Below, in pieces: positions 1 through 8,917 of a stretch of 64,000 nucleotides of DNA. Position 1 is the stretch's first letter; each line of letters begins with the position of its first letter. The stretch comes from Dryococelus australis. Taxonomy: Eukaryota; Arthropoda; Insecta; Phasmatodea; Phasmatidae. The position numbers were made by a program, and so were the translations under genes. Where the stretch lies: NCBI GenBank assembly GCA_029891345.1, contig CM056998.1:173252332-173316331 (forward strand). Reading direction: 5' to 3'. The notes below the pieces were generated by a model, which was given only the letters and a program-made list of their open reading frames with translations, had not been told where the DNA came from and searched no databases.

Positions 1-145
1 CGTCTCCTGACGTGGAAGATAGCGGCCTGGTCTAGAATCAGGACCAGCAGACCTGCGATCCAGAGACAAGCGGCGCCTCGCGTCAATGTCACCTCTGGAT
101 GCGTCTTCTGATCGTCGCCTTGCCCGAAGCTGCCGATATTGGACC

Positions 146-147
146 AT

Positions 148-193
<46 letters not shown>
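146..193. repeat. GA microsatellite
   Basis: Nearly pure GA dinucleotide run with one GAAAGA interruption, ending in a short G run. Flanks (1-145 and 194-398) look unique; the only open frame there (198-392) has no recognisable features. Confidence 0.95.
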
Positions 194-198
<5 letters not shown>

Positions 199-398
199 TG
201 CGGGTTGTTTGCAGCTCTGTTTATACGACGATCTCTTCCTCTGACGTAGGTCGGCTGTTGCTGGGCAGTACCTCCACAACTCCCCTCTCCTGGAGTGTGG
301 TTTGCGCACACGGCCTGGTCTGGCGAATGTGCACTTTGCGTTGCCATTCAATCGGTAACCCATTTGTGGTCCCAACGATATGCACGTTATGAAATTAA

Positions 399-495
399 CC
401 CTTTCATTACCACATTAATTTATAATACCTGGTGTTGCAAATCAGAAATTTTTTGATGAGTGTTGTAGTCAAGCTGGCAAAGAACTTGTTTTGTT
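399..495 (+). repeat. Repeat family J end, TTAACCCTTTC terminus
   Basis: Begins TTAACCCTTTCATTA and continues through a GGTGTTGCAA block and a GCTGGCAAAGAAC block. The same ordered blocks occur inverted at about 7826-7930 and 23880-23960. The TTAA plus CCCTTT start resembles piggyBac-type termini, but no second terminus was found, so the class is inferred. The stretch 496-760 that follows holds nothing I can identify. Confidence 0.5.
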
Positions 496-761
496 ATCAA
501 CACCGATAAGCTGTGGTCTTTGTATTCGGTGATCAGTGATATGAAGCTGCCATGACGTAACACAGTAGCACGGTTTTATGAATCAGTTACCTACACGCAA
601 GATCATTGGCCACTGAGCGTCGCAAAGTACAGCACAGGGAAAATATAAGTTTCCTGTACAACATATTTACGATTGTCTACATTAGGTACGAAAGGGGTAA
701 TACGTAAGTGTCATGTTTCCGTAATTAGTGTAACATTACAGAATAGGTATTTGAACAATAC

Positions 762-818
762 AGGCTGTTCACTGTAATGTGAGTACTTTCGAAAGCCCTG
801 CTTAAGATCTACTTAGTA
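762..818 (+). mobile_element. Family A MITE, 5' end fragment
   Basis: About 57 bases match the left end of family A (see 61913-62331): AGGCTGTTCACTG, then the GTGAGTACTTTCGAAAGCCC block and the CTGCTTAAGATCTACTT block. Similarity stops abruptly afterwards and no right end follows, so this is a truncated copy. Confidence 0.75.
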
Positions 819-952
819 GTATAATTATGGCGATTCGGGCGTAATGTATTTCAAATAGTAGTGTGCGGCTGACAATCTTCAGCTCGACTCAGATTTTATC
901 GAACATACCCGAAGGAGCTCAGCAGTTACGCTCGCTAATTGTTTAAGCAAAT

Positions 953-993
953 ATGTCTGGTTCTGGAAACCATATTGGTTTCATAGGCATAGG
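953..993 (+). CDS. Possible first coding exon with Rossmann Gly-rich start
   Basis: ATG at 953 in an A-rich insect-like start context opens a short frame, MSGSGNHIGFIGI, followed by GG and then GTATGT, a good splice donor at 994. GFIGxG close to the N-terminus is the NAD(P)-binding glycine loop of pyrroline-5-carboxylate reductase and related beta-hydroxyacid dehydrogenases. The exon-like stretch at 1409 would continue this motif, but it is one base out of phase. The exon is very short, so chance similarity is possible. If real, it is the start of a cytosolic or mitochondrial oxidoreductase gene, now probably broken. No other member of the gene is identified in the window. Confidence 0.3.
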
Positions 994-1109
994 GTATGTA
1001 ATTGTAAATCTTTTGTTTTCGTCAATTTTTTTATATTTTATTCTAATGTTTTCAGCATTTTCTCGTAGCAGAATGAACTGATGAGGAAATATGATGACGT
1101 CACATTGCT

Positions 1110-1220
1110 TGCTCATGATTGGCTGCTGGTCACGTGAGATCTCGGGCTCTGCGGGTATATAAGGCGGACAGATTCGCGCATCGTCTCAGTTTTTCGTTTG
1201 ATGAGACAGGTCACAGATAA
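1110..1220 (+). promoter_or_regulatory. Core promoter: CCAAT, E-box, TATA, Inr, DPE
   Basis: Ordered elements on the plus strand: ATTGG (inverted CCAAT) near 1116, CACGTG E-box at 1132-1137, TATATAAG at 1156-1163, TCAGTT initiator with its A at 1188, and AGATA at 1215-1219, exactly +28 to +32, matching the RGWYV downstream promoter element. The TATA-to-initiator spacing of 32 bases is normal. A possible 5' UTR exon runs 1188-1245 and ends before GTAAAC. It could drive the frame at 1414, or belong to an unrecognised mobile element. Confidence 0.6.
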
Positions 1221-1408
1221 TCTTCTCTCTTCTGACCTTAGCGATTGGTAAACTTTCTTTTTTTGTTCGTCTTTTCCATCAAATTCCGTAGATTATTATT
1301 ATCTTTCGTGTTCGTAATTATACATTTATTCCATTTGTATGGTGCAGAATTCCTTATAGCTTAAAATTATCAGATCTATTAATTCTGTTTTTTTTTTTTG
1401 TGATGTAG

Positions 1409-1837
1409 AAATTATGATTCAAAGTGCATTTAATGGTGTGTCTGCGACAGGTATCCCGACTTCGTCTTCTCCTGTACCATTGCTGGATCCTAGTAGACGA
1501 TCCCTTGCAGATCTTGATGTGTTCCTTCATCATATCACATTGCATAAACTGCACGTGGTCATTGTCATCATGCTTCATTATGCGAGTTTCCTCGTCGCCT
1601 TCAAACATTGTACATGGTGTATTAACAGGAGGTAACGAAGTCACCACATGCTGTTGCATAGTGGGCGAAAAAAAACACTACATTTATCATTCTTTAAGTG
1701 TTTATACAATTATCACGTCAACTGAACAAACTGGAACATTTAAAGCAGTAAAGAAAAGCACGAGATGGGCTATTAAAACAATCGCTTTTCTCAAATCGCC
1801 ACTCATTGCACTTTTACTGGAGGAATTAACGCAGTAA
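1409..1837 (+). pseudogene. Exon-like stretch, possible P5C reductase remnant
   Basis: A T-rich tract ending in GTAG (1388-1408) makes a strong splice acceptor. After it, the frame from ATG 1414 runs to 1635 and starts MIQSAFNGVSATGIPTSS. Together with the GFIGIG exon at 953-993 this resembles the pyrroline-5-carboxylate reductase N-terminus (glycine loop, NM, a helix ending xxxxG). The first part, to about 1515, has a protein-like composition. Further on, a second frame (1424-1837) contains FIMRVSSSPSNIV at about 1574-1612, which loosely recalls the RVMPNTP block of that family, so a frame change and an internal loss would be needed. The exon 1 phase does not fit exon 2 by one base. Best read as a decayed or chance match; the 1424 frame could also be an unrelated 137-residue protein. 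Confidence 0.3.
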
Positions 1838-1965
1838 CAGCATTTTTTCTATGTAATTTTTGGGCATTTGCTGAAGTTATGCATGTAGTTGTACATTACA
1901 CAATCGATTTCACGCCGTCAGTGGCTTGCATCTTCTTTAAGCATACGTGAATCCATACATTATAC

Positions 1966-3304
1966 ACCTGCCTACTGACTCCTGCTGACTGACTCCTGAG
2001 ACTGACTCCTGCTGACTACTCCTGCCTACAGACTTCGGCCGAATTACTCCTGCCGACTGACTCCTGCCTACTGACTCCTGCAGACTGACTGTTCCCGAAT
2101 GACACCTGCTGACTGACTCTTGCAGACTGACTACCGCCGACAGACTCCTCTAGAATTACTTATGCCTACTGACAACTGCTTACGGACTCCTCCCGACTGA
2201 CTTCTGCCTTCTGACTCCAGCCGAACGACTCCTGCTGACTGACTCCTCCCGAATGACTCCTGCAGACTGACTCCTGCCAACTGACACTTACTGACTGACT
2301 CTTACCGACTGACTCCGGCAGACTGACTCCTGCCGACTGATTCATGCATAATGACTCCTGCCGACTGAATTCTACCGACTGACTCCTGCATATAGACTCC
2401 TCCCGAATGACTATTTTGGACTGACTCCTGCAGGTTGACTTCTGCAGACTGACTCCTGCCGACTGACTCATCCCGAATGATTCCTACCGACTGACTCCTG
2501 CAGACTGACTCCTGCTGACTAACTCTTGCAGACTGACTCCTTTCGAATGACTCCTGAGGACTGACTCCTGCGGACTGACTCCTGCGGACTGACTCCTGCG
2601 GGCTCACTGATTTCGATTGACTCCTGCGGACTGACTCCTGCCTACTGACTCCTGCTAACTGAATTCTACCGACTGACACCTGCAGACTGACATTTTTCGA
2701 ATGACTCCTGCGGACTAACTCCTACAGACTGACTCCTGCTGACTGACTCCTGCTGACTGACTCCTGCCGACTGACTCCTGCAGACTGGCTCTTGCAGACT
2801 GACTACTTCGGACTGACTCCTCCCGAATGACTTCTGCAGATTGACTCCTTCAGAGTTACTCCATCCATATGACACTTCCTGCCGATTGAATCCTACCGAC
2901 TCCTGCAGACTGACTACTTCAAACTGACTCCTCCCGAATGACTTCTGCATACTGACTTCTGCAGACTGACTCCACCCAAATGACTCCTGCAGACTGACTC
3001 CTTTCGAATGACTACTGCGGACTGACTCCTGCAGACTGACTCCTGCAGACTGACTTCTACCGTCCTACTCCTCCCGAACGACTCCTGGTGAATTACTCAT
3101 GCATACTGACTCCTGCAAACTTACTCCTGCCGACTGACTCCCGCTGACTGACTCCCGCTGACTGACTCCTGCCGACAGACTCCTGCAGATGGACTCCTGT
3201 TGACGGACTCCTGCTGACTGACTCCTGCTGACTGACTCCTTCTGACTGACTCCTTCTGACTGACTCCTGCAAACTGACTTTTAAGCCTGACTCTTGCAGA
3301 CTGC
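1966..3304. repeat. 14-bp minisatellite, about 95 units
   Basis: Degenerate tandem array with consensus CTGACTGACTCCTG, the variable positions lying in the CCTGCN and ACTG parts. Units are mostly 14 bases with occasional slips (for example CTGCTGACTACTCC at the left edge). Because 14 is not a multiple of three, any long minus-strand frame repeats every 42 bases, giving 14-residue periodic peptides rich in SQS, GVS and QES (three such frames lie between 2166 and 2950). These are by-products of the array, not genes. Confidence 0.97.
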
Positions 3305-3591
3305 CATCTCTTTTTCGTGAAATGATTCCACGACTAGTTGCAATCTAAAACACGTTAGTTCAGGACAAATATCGCGGTTGGATGATTTGAACTTCCATAC
3401 GTCTTAAGAGTCTGTCAGCCAATCACGGGCGTTCAATGTAAGTGTAAATTTACTGTGATTGGCCCAGTCGAGTATAAAACATCTTCTCACACAGGCACGC
3501 AGCCTATAAACAAAGGAAATTTGCACCCATCAATTAAGATGTTGAACTATAGCCTCAGCATAAATATTTTCGCGAAAAACAGGTGGCTCTA
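3305..3591 (-). mobile_element. hAT-like MITE (family D), left end lost
   Basis: The right end reads, outward on the minus strand, TAGAGCCACCTGTTTTTCGC, followed by GAAAA: the TAGAGC...TTCGCGAA signature shared by several elements here. Internal CCAATCACGGGC and the region up to the TTCGCG end match the element at 6645-7390. The left end runs straight into the minisatellite and no matching 8-bp duplication is present, so this copy is truncated. A TATAAAA flanked by two CCAAT boxes (about 3430-3480) is part of the element. Confidence 0.6.
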
Positions 3592-3825
3592 CCTATGAGA
3601 CATGCATATATTTATTTATACATGCAGATAATTCAAGTCGGTTATTAAATACTGTGTCGGGTGTCAGCTGTTTGTTATATGGCGCATGACTGATGCTGTT
3701 TTACTTGTTATTGCACGACGAATTCTCGAGTTAAGAGACCAGACGCTCGATAACTCACCATCGATAACGCGCACTAGCGAACATGCCCATGAATGTCAAT
3801 GTAGAACCTTCTGATCGGCGGGTCC

Positions 3826-4260
3826 GTATTTCCTTTGTGATCGTTGACGCGGGCTTAACCAGAGTGACGGTGAGAATACCACTCTGGTGGAAGGAAAGGT
3901 GCAATGGGGCTTGTATCATCCCCCACCCTATCTGTCTCATCCATGGATTCCCGAAGACTTAAAAGAAAAGAAAAATTAGCTGCCATTGAGAGTCTTGTTC
4001 TATTGCAGTCCTTCTCGACTACTTGTCACCACGGACAAAAAAAAAAGAACGATGCCAGATGTTGTCAAAAAAATAATTGGACAAATTCACATATTCCCAG
4101 AATGAAAATTAAGCACCTGGTAATTTACACACACACATTTGATCATTTGGAAGTTATTTCATAAGAATAATAAAATGTTTATCCTATGACCATATTTTGC
4201 TATGCGAATTCATGAATACAGTTGCGTTATGCGTGCGCGGCTGTTTCTACAGCAGTATTA
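3826..4260. repeat. Repeat family H, copy 1
   Basis: About 435 bases match 15656-16095 in the same orientation. Shared blocks include GCTTAACCAGAGTG, GGTGGAAGGAAAGGTGCA, ACTTAAAAGAAAAGAAAAAT, GATGCCA..TGTTGTCAAAA, ACCTGGTAATTTACAC and GCGACTGTTTCTACAGCAGTAT (split here for length). No transposase or clear TIR seen; class unknown. The 3605-3825 stretch before it looks unique. Confidence 0.7.
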
Positions 4261-4287
4261 TATATATGTGTATGTATACATACATAC

Positions 4288-5030
4288 TAGGGGCCCAGCC
4301 CGTGACCTTTTTTTTAGTATCGTCACGTGCCTAGAACAGTAACGATGTTACAAATTTTTATCATACAAAGACTGAAAAATAAAAAAAAATTAACTCGACA
4401 TTGGATATAGTTCTATCCACTAAGCCACTGCGGCCCCACTTGGAATCGCTCTAGCCACTTAGCCACTGCGGCCCCATTTGATATATGTCTATCCCCTGGG
4501 CCACTGCGGCCCCACATGATATAGTTCTATCCACTAAGCCACTGCGGCACAGCTTGTAATCGCTCTAACCACTAAGCCACTGCGGCCCTACTTGGAATCT
4601 CTCTATCCACTGAGCCACTAAGGCCCCACTTAATTAACTCAACATTGAAGCGAGATATTTAAAGTAAACAAAAATGATATTTCATTGCCTTCATATCTCT
4701 ATGCAATAATCTCTATGCATTAATACAAAACTTTCATAACAAAAAGTAACTAACAAAAAAGTTTTTTGGGTTAAAAAAAAGTCATTATTGCGTAATATGA
4801 TCTTGCTGAAATTTGAACTTGACCTGTATTTGAACCTGAAGATTCTCTCTGCAAAATTTGAAGAACTTCTGTTGAGTTTCACGGAACTTAGACATATTAA
4901 AGAGTGACGGACGGACAGACAGACAGAGATCGTCTTGTTATATAATAAGATAGGATATAATATATATTTGTATGTATATATACGTACATACATACACCCA
5001 CTTTGTGTCCGCGGGCTTTGCCCGAATGAA
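4288..5030. mobile_element. Possible element bounded by inverted GGGC..GCCCG ends
   Basis: GGGCCCAGCCCGTGAC at about 4291 and its imperfect inverse GTCCGCGGGCTTTGCCCG at about 5006 flank the A-box array, and both lie beside TATGTATACATACAT-type tracts. Between 4630 and 4990 are a GACGGACGGACAGACAGACA run and an AT-rich tail like those at the 3' ends of some insect retroposons. Composite origin likely; class uncertain. Confidence 0.35.
4402..4631 (-). repeat. Six-unit 38-bp array of tRNA A-box-like modules
   Basis: On the minus strand each unit begins GGGGCCGCAGTGGCTTAGTG and continues GATAGA plus a variable tail, about 38 bases in all. TGGCTTAGTGG fits the RNA polymerase III A-box consensus and the start of tRNA-derived SINEs, but no unit carries a B-box. 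Flanking 13-base matches (TAACTCGACATTG at 4391 and TAACTCAACATTG at 4636) suggest further decayed edge units. Confidence 0.85.
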
Positions 5031-5552
5031 CTACAAGAAGCAGCATCTACTTTCCTTTAAGAACCTCATTGTACGCACCACATTAATCTTTTTCGACACA
5101 GCGACAGCCATTCAAACGCGGTAACAGATTCGAAACACAAATAATGCAATGACCTATATGTTTACAGCAGTGGTAAGACTCCTTCATTTCCACCATATCG
5201 ATACAACTGTACTTCTGGGGTAATAACTCAAGAAAAGTAATCCCGCCACAATACTTCCTGGCGTAAATTGTTAAGGGCGCTTATTGTCAGAAAATTTTGT
5301 GAATTATGAACTTTTTTAACACACTTTTCAATATGCAGACATAACAGACGTGGTCGTTTCCATTAATTAAATTTTTTTTTTCAGTTCCACTGTTTTCCCC
5401 CATTTTTTGTAAAATGCTTTATTTCATTATCTTTGCTTTTCACGCGTAAAGCGGTGTGTGGACATGACATGTGGGTCTTCTGAGAGTGCTTCCGTATTTT
5501 TTTACATTGATAATGTATGGCAGAAGGCCTTCTGGAATAATAAGACGGGCTC

Positions 5553-5866
5553 CTCTATATTAGTATTTATCTACTCACTAATAAAGTGCATGGTTCCTAC
5601 CTGTCTCCTATAGCATTTCATATTAATGCATGCAGTAATGTTGGTTTCTTTTCTGCCAAAAGGGTTTTTACCGCACCCATACCTGTTTTCCCTTTTCTCA
5701 TACCTGTTTTCCCTTTTCTCATACCTGTTTTTCCCTTTTCTCTTCTTAGTTATAGGTACAGCGAGGGAGGTGGCCATCGCACCCAAACGCGGCCATGGCT
5801 ACCCGATCCTTCTCTGCCGAGATACATGCCTCCTCGCATGAGATTCCCTCTCCTGTAGGCGTAAGT
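5553..5866 (+). repeat. Repeat family E, copy 1
   Basis: Shares ordered blocks with 15340-15640 (inverted) and 58740-59010: ACTCACTAATAAA.TGCATG, CCTGTCTCCTATAG, ATGCATGCAGTAAT, TTCTTCTTAGTTATA, GGGAGGTGGCCAT, GGCCATGGCTACCC and TGTAGGCGTAAG. A threefold 21-base direct repeat of CATACCTGTTTTCCCTTTTCT lies inside at about 5690-5750. Open frames here (5586-5858, 5626-5841) come from that low-complexity core. Class unknown. The preceding 5031-5552 shows nothing recognisable. Confidence 0.7.
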
Positions 5867-6042
5867 AAACCGAAAAAAGTTTATGCATGCTATGGAACGT
5901 TACATTAATCTAAATTCAAGGACATTTTCCGACACAAAACAAGAAAAATTTTTTGTATTCAAATCATCACAAGAAGAATTTTAAAGCGTTCTTCTGTGTA
6001 ATATCTTGATGTGAGCCATTACATTTTCTGTTTTACTGTAAA

Positions 6043-6462
6043 TTTCTTCACGGTAAAATGAGAACATTTAAACTCTCTGATTAAGAGAGGCTATATTTGT
6101 ATGGTTATGGTGTGTCCTTCCGCCAAAGATAAAACTGACATTGTCATGGTCCCGTTCACATTATTGATGCGTCTGTGAACAAAACTGTGAAAGCTGTACA
6201 AAAAATTAAATTTTAAAAACTTATTAAGCCTTACACTTGGAGCACTAAAAAAACCAGACAGCAAGAGAAATTGTTTAAGTTTTTATAATCTTTACCTAAT
6301 ATGTTTAATTTAACGTTAACACGTATAACTACTTTCCTTCCGCCGTTACCAACTTTATTGGGAGCATTTCAGTCAATGTGCTCATTAAGCAGTGTGCAAG
6401 TAGGAGCAGTGACATTTCTCAAAGGTCGGTTTCAAAAGTGTTCAATTAACCGTTAGCACGCT
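6043..6462 (+). mobile_element. Family A MITE, old full-length copy
   Basis: Degenerate copy aligned end to end with family A: TTCACGGTAAAATGAGAACA at the left, then TTCCGCC, a CATTGTCATGG block, a long AT-rich centre, GTTACCAACTTTATTGGG, and GGTTTCAAAAGTGTTC at the right. More diverged than the copies at 40497 or 61913. No coding capacity. Confidence 0.75.
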
Positions 6463-6644
6463 ATGCCTGCAAGCGAATCTGTTTTAACTCGGACACGGAG
6501 TGAATAATGCAAATGAACGATATTTTTGGTCGGCATTGTAAACTACAGAGCTTAATGCCCAATCCATCTTCCGTGTGGAAACCGTGCTACTATTCAAGGT
6601 TATGAACGGCTAATATTAGTATACCTGAAAGCAAAGCCTGCAGC

Positions 6645-7390
6645 TAAGGGCACTTGCATTTCGCGAAAAGATGTCAAGACAAATCGTGTTCCAAAACACT
6701 ATAGTTCGGAACCACTTTCGTGACTGCATCATCTGAATTGTTATACGCTGTTCACGGTAAAATGAGCACTTTTGAAAGCCCTGCTTAAGATCTACTTGTA
6801 TGGTATGCAACTTGTATATTTTCCGCCTTATGTAAAATTAACTTTCCCAAGGGCCTCATCACTTTATTCTTGCGTCGGTCAAGTGAAACTGTGAAATTAT
6901 TAGAAAAGTAAACATTTTACAAATCGGCTAATATTAACACGCTGGTGCATTTAAAAAAAGAAAGCGATATATACATATACATATGTATATATACATATAA
7001 AATTTAAACTATCACAAATGGTTGCCTAACACTTTTTATTCGACGTTAAGATATGGAACTACTTCCATCTATAGTTACCAACTTTACAGGGCGCAAGTCA
7101 CGCTGTGCGCCCGTTGAACTATATGCAAGCATGGGCAGTGACTTTTTTCTGAGGTTGATTTCAAAAGTGCTCGCTGTATCGTGAACAGCCTTTACACATC
7201 TTATCTGTGTGCCCGCCAATCACGGGCGGTCAGTAATAGGAGAAACTTAATTCTGGTTGGCTCACTCATGCAACATATTGTCTTCACACAAAGACAAGCG
7301 GCCAATAGTCGAATGAAGACCGCAAGTGTACCCACAGGGTAATGAAGCCTAGTCTCCGCGTAAATCTTTTCGCGAAGAACAGGTGGCCTA
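6645..7390. mobile_element. hAT-like MITE (family D) with nested family A MITE
   Basis: Flanked by an exact 8-bp duplication CCTGCAGC at 6637-6644 and 7391-7398. The left end TAAGGGCACTTGCATTTCGC continues GAAAAG; the right end, read inward on the minus strand, is TAGGCCACCTGTTCTTCGCG. An 8-bp TSD and a TAG start fit the hAT superfamily. About 446 bases in the middle are the family A copy at 6746-7190; without it the element is about 300 bp. It contains the CCAATCACGGGC block shared with 3305-3591. Confidence 0.85.
6746..7190 (+). mobile_element. Family A MITE, nested copy
   Basis: Left end CGCTGTTCACGGTAAAATGA and right end (inverse) GGCTGTTCACGATACAGCGA, with the usual interior: TTCCGCCTTATG, GGGCCTCATCACTTTATTC, GGTCAAGTGAAACTGTGAAA, GTTACCAACTTTACAGGGCG and GGTTGATTTCAAAAGTGC. 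Inserted inside the hAT-like element 6645-7390, so it is the younger of the two. Confidence 0.88.
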
Positions 7391-7423
7391 CCTGCAGCTT
7401 ACTGGTTAGAGTAACGAATCCAA

Positions 7424-7846
7424 GGTTGCCACCTTTTTTTAAATTGGAAAATTCCCTGACATTTTCCTGATTGCTAGACAAAAAGTATCTTTTTGCCGTG
7501 AGTTTTTTCTAAACTTTTCTTTCTGTAAGGATTGATCCATTTGCATTATAACACACTTTTGCACCATAATACTTCTCTGATCTTCCAAAATTCCTCTCTA
7601 CATAGATTTAAGAAAAATAGCCTAAGCATTTAGTTCACAATAATCAAAACAATTTTATATGATTCTGGCAGCGGCGCACGATTGATGACAGAACTGCCAA
7701 ATATATCATGCATATCACAAATTTCCCTGACATTTAGCTAAGTTGTTTGAAATTGCCTGGCATTTCCCTGATTTCCCTGAGAGTTTTCAAATTCCTTGAT
7801 ATTTCTCTGTTTTCCAGGTTTTCCAGATTTGTGGCAACACTGGAAA
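7424..7846. repeat. Repeat with TTCCCTGA motifs and TTGCCAC ends
   Basis: Starts GGTTGCCACC, ends inverted GTGGCAACAC, and carries repeated TTCCCTGA(CAT/TTT) motifs plus TTTTCCAGGTTTTCCAG. The inverted ends suggest a small TIR element. It abuts a family J end (7826-7930, inverted relative to 399-495). Confidence 0.45.
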
Positions 7847-8003
7847 AAAGTACTCTGTTGGTCTAAGTACACCACACATCAAAATTTTTTTACTTGCAAC
7901 ACCGAAAACCATAAATTAACCCTTTCAGTCCCTGTTTCCACGATCGATGACATGTTGCAGGTGAAGGATATTTACAGTTGGCACTGTACAAACAAGGCAT
8001 TAG

Positions 8004-8285
8004 TAGAGCTCTGAGTATTTCGCGGATTGAGTTGGCAGCAAGCTAGGCTGGACAGCCCTTTATGTACTCGAGAAATTATCGTTGGTTTATTGGTTGCTGT
8101 GATCAAGTGAGACCTCTATACAGGACTGCTAAACACTCACTCGTGCTACTCCTACTTATTACTGGTTTACAGTTAAACGGGGAGTGACTAAATAACTGTC
8201 GTCAAACCACAAGAGTAGGAGATAATACCATGTGTTTGGAGTCTATATCTTTTCCGAATGAATTCGCGAAATACTCGTGGCTCTA
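8004..8285. mobile_element. hAT-like MITE, 282 bp
   Basis: Left end TAGAGCTCTGAGTATTTCGC, right end (inverse) TAGAGCCACGAGTATTTCGC, a clear TIR containing TTCGCG. Flanks GGCATTAG (7996-8003) and GGCATACG (8286-8293) match at six of eight positions, as expected of an old 8-bp hAT duplication. Non-coding. Confidence 0.8.
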
Positions 8286-8661
8286 GGCATACGTTTTGAG
8301 CGTATTCCATCCGAGTAATCTGAATACCTAGTTGAAGTTTCTGCACCTCTAGTTTGTGAATGGGTATTGGTGACGTCACCAAAAACACGCAGTGCGTTGC
8401 CCGCAAATTGCGGGAAGCACGTGCATCACAAGTACAGCACACACCAAGAAATTACACGATTGCGACACTAGAGCTCGTAAATCAATTCGGAACTGGAAGG
8501 GTTGAAGCGGGTCTGGAAGGGTTAGCTATTAGCGGGATCCCAAGATACTAAGCATGTGATTTCGAGTCGAAATTACGCAGGAAATAGGGGTTTTCTCAAC
8601 AGCTTGAAACATACAATTTCTACAATTCCACGCGTGCTTGGCACGGATATTAAGTAATGGA

Positions 8662-8889
8662 TAGAGACCTGAAAAATTCGCAAGTTCAACGACCCGCAGG
8701 CTTATGTAAAAATATGCTGACATCAACAGCACATTGATTGCCTGATATCACAGTGGAAGGCGACAATTGGGCACAGTTGTCCCTGAGGTGTCAAACACTG
8801 TGTAGACGAATGGCTTTAAGTTGTATAAACACAAGTGTTCAGAATTCTATCTTGTCCCAAAATGAATCCGCGAATTTTTCAGGTCCCTA
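8662..8889. mobile_element. hAT-like MITE (TAGAGACCTG family), 228 bp
   Basis: TIR TAGAGACCTGAAAAATTCGC at the left; the right end is its inverse with one base different in the outer ten, the inner part reading GCGAATTTTTCAGG. Exact 8-bp duplication GTAATGGA at 8654-8661 and 8890-8897. Other copies lie at 23235-23468 and 60882-61122. Non-coding. Confidence 0.92.
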
Positions 8890-8917
8890 GTAATGGATGT
8901 TCGTTTTGCACGCGCGT

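Noticed and set aside
2166..2950. Three minus-strand frames resembling a serine/glutamine-rich repeat protein
   Set aside because: They are read entirely from the 14-bp minisatellite and shift frames with unit-length slips; no start context, promoter or unique sequence supports a gene.
1966..3304. CRISPR array
   Set aside because: The short 14-base units have no unique spacers; eukaryotic minisatellite.
3430..3490. Host promoter with TATAAAA and two CCAAT boxes
   Set aside because: The same CCAATCACGGGC block occurs in the hAT-like element at 6645-7390, so it is part of a repeat.
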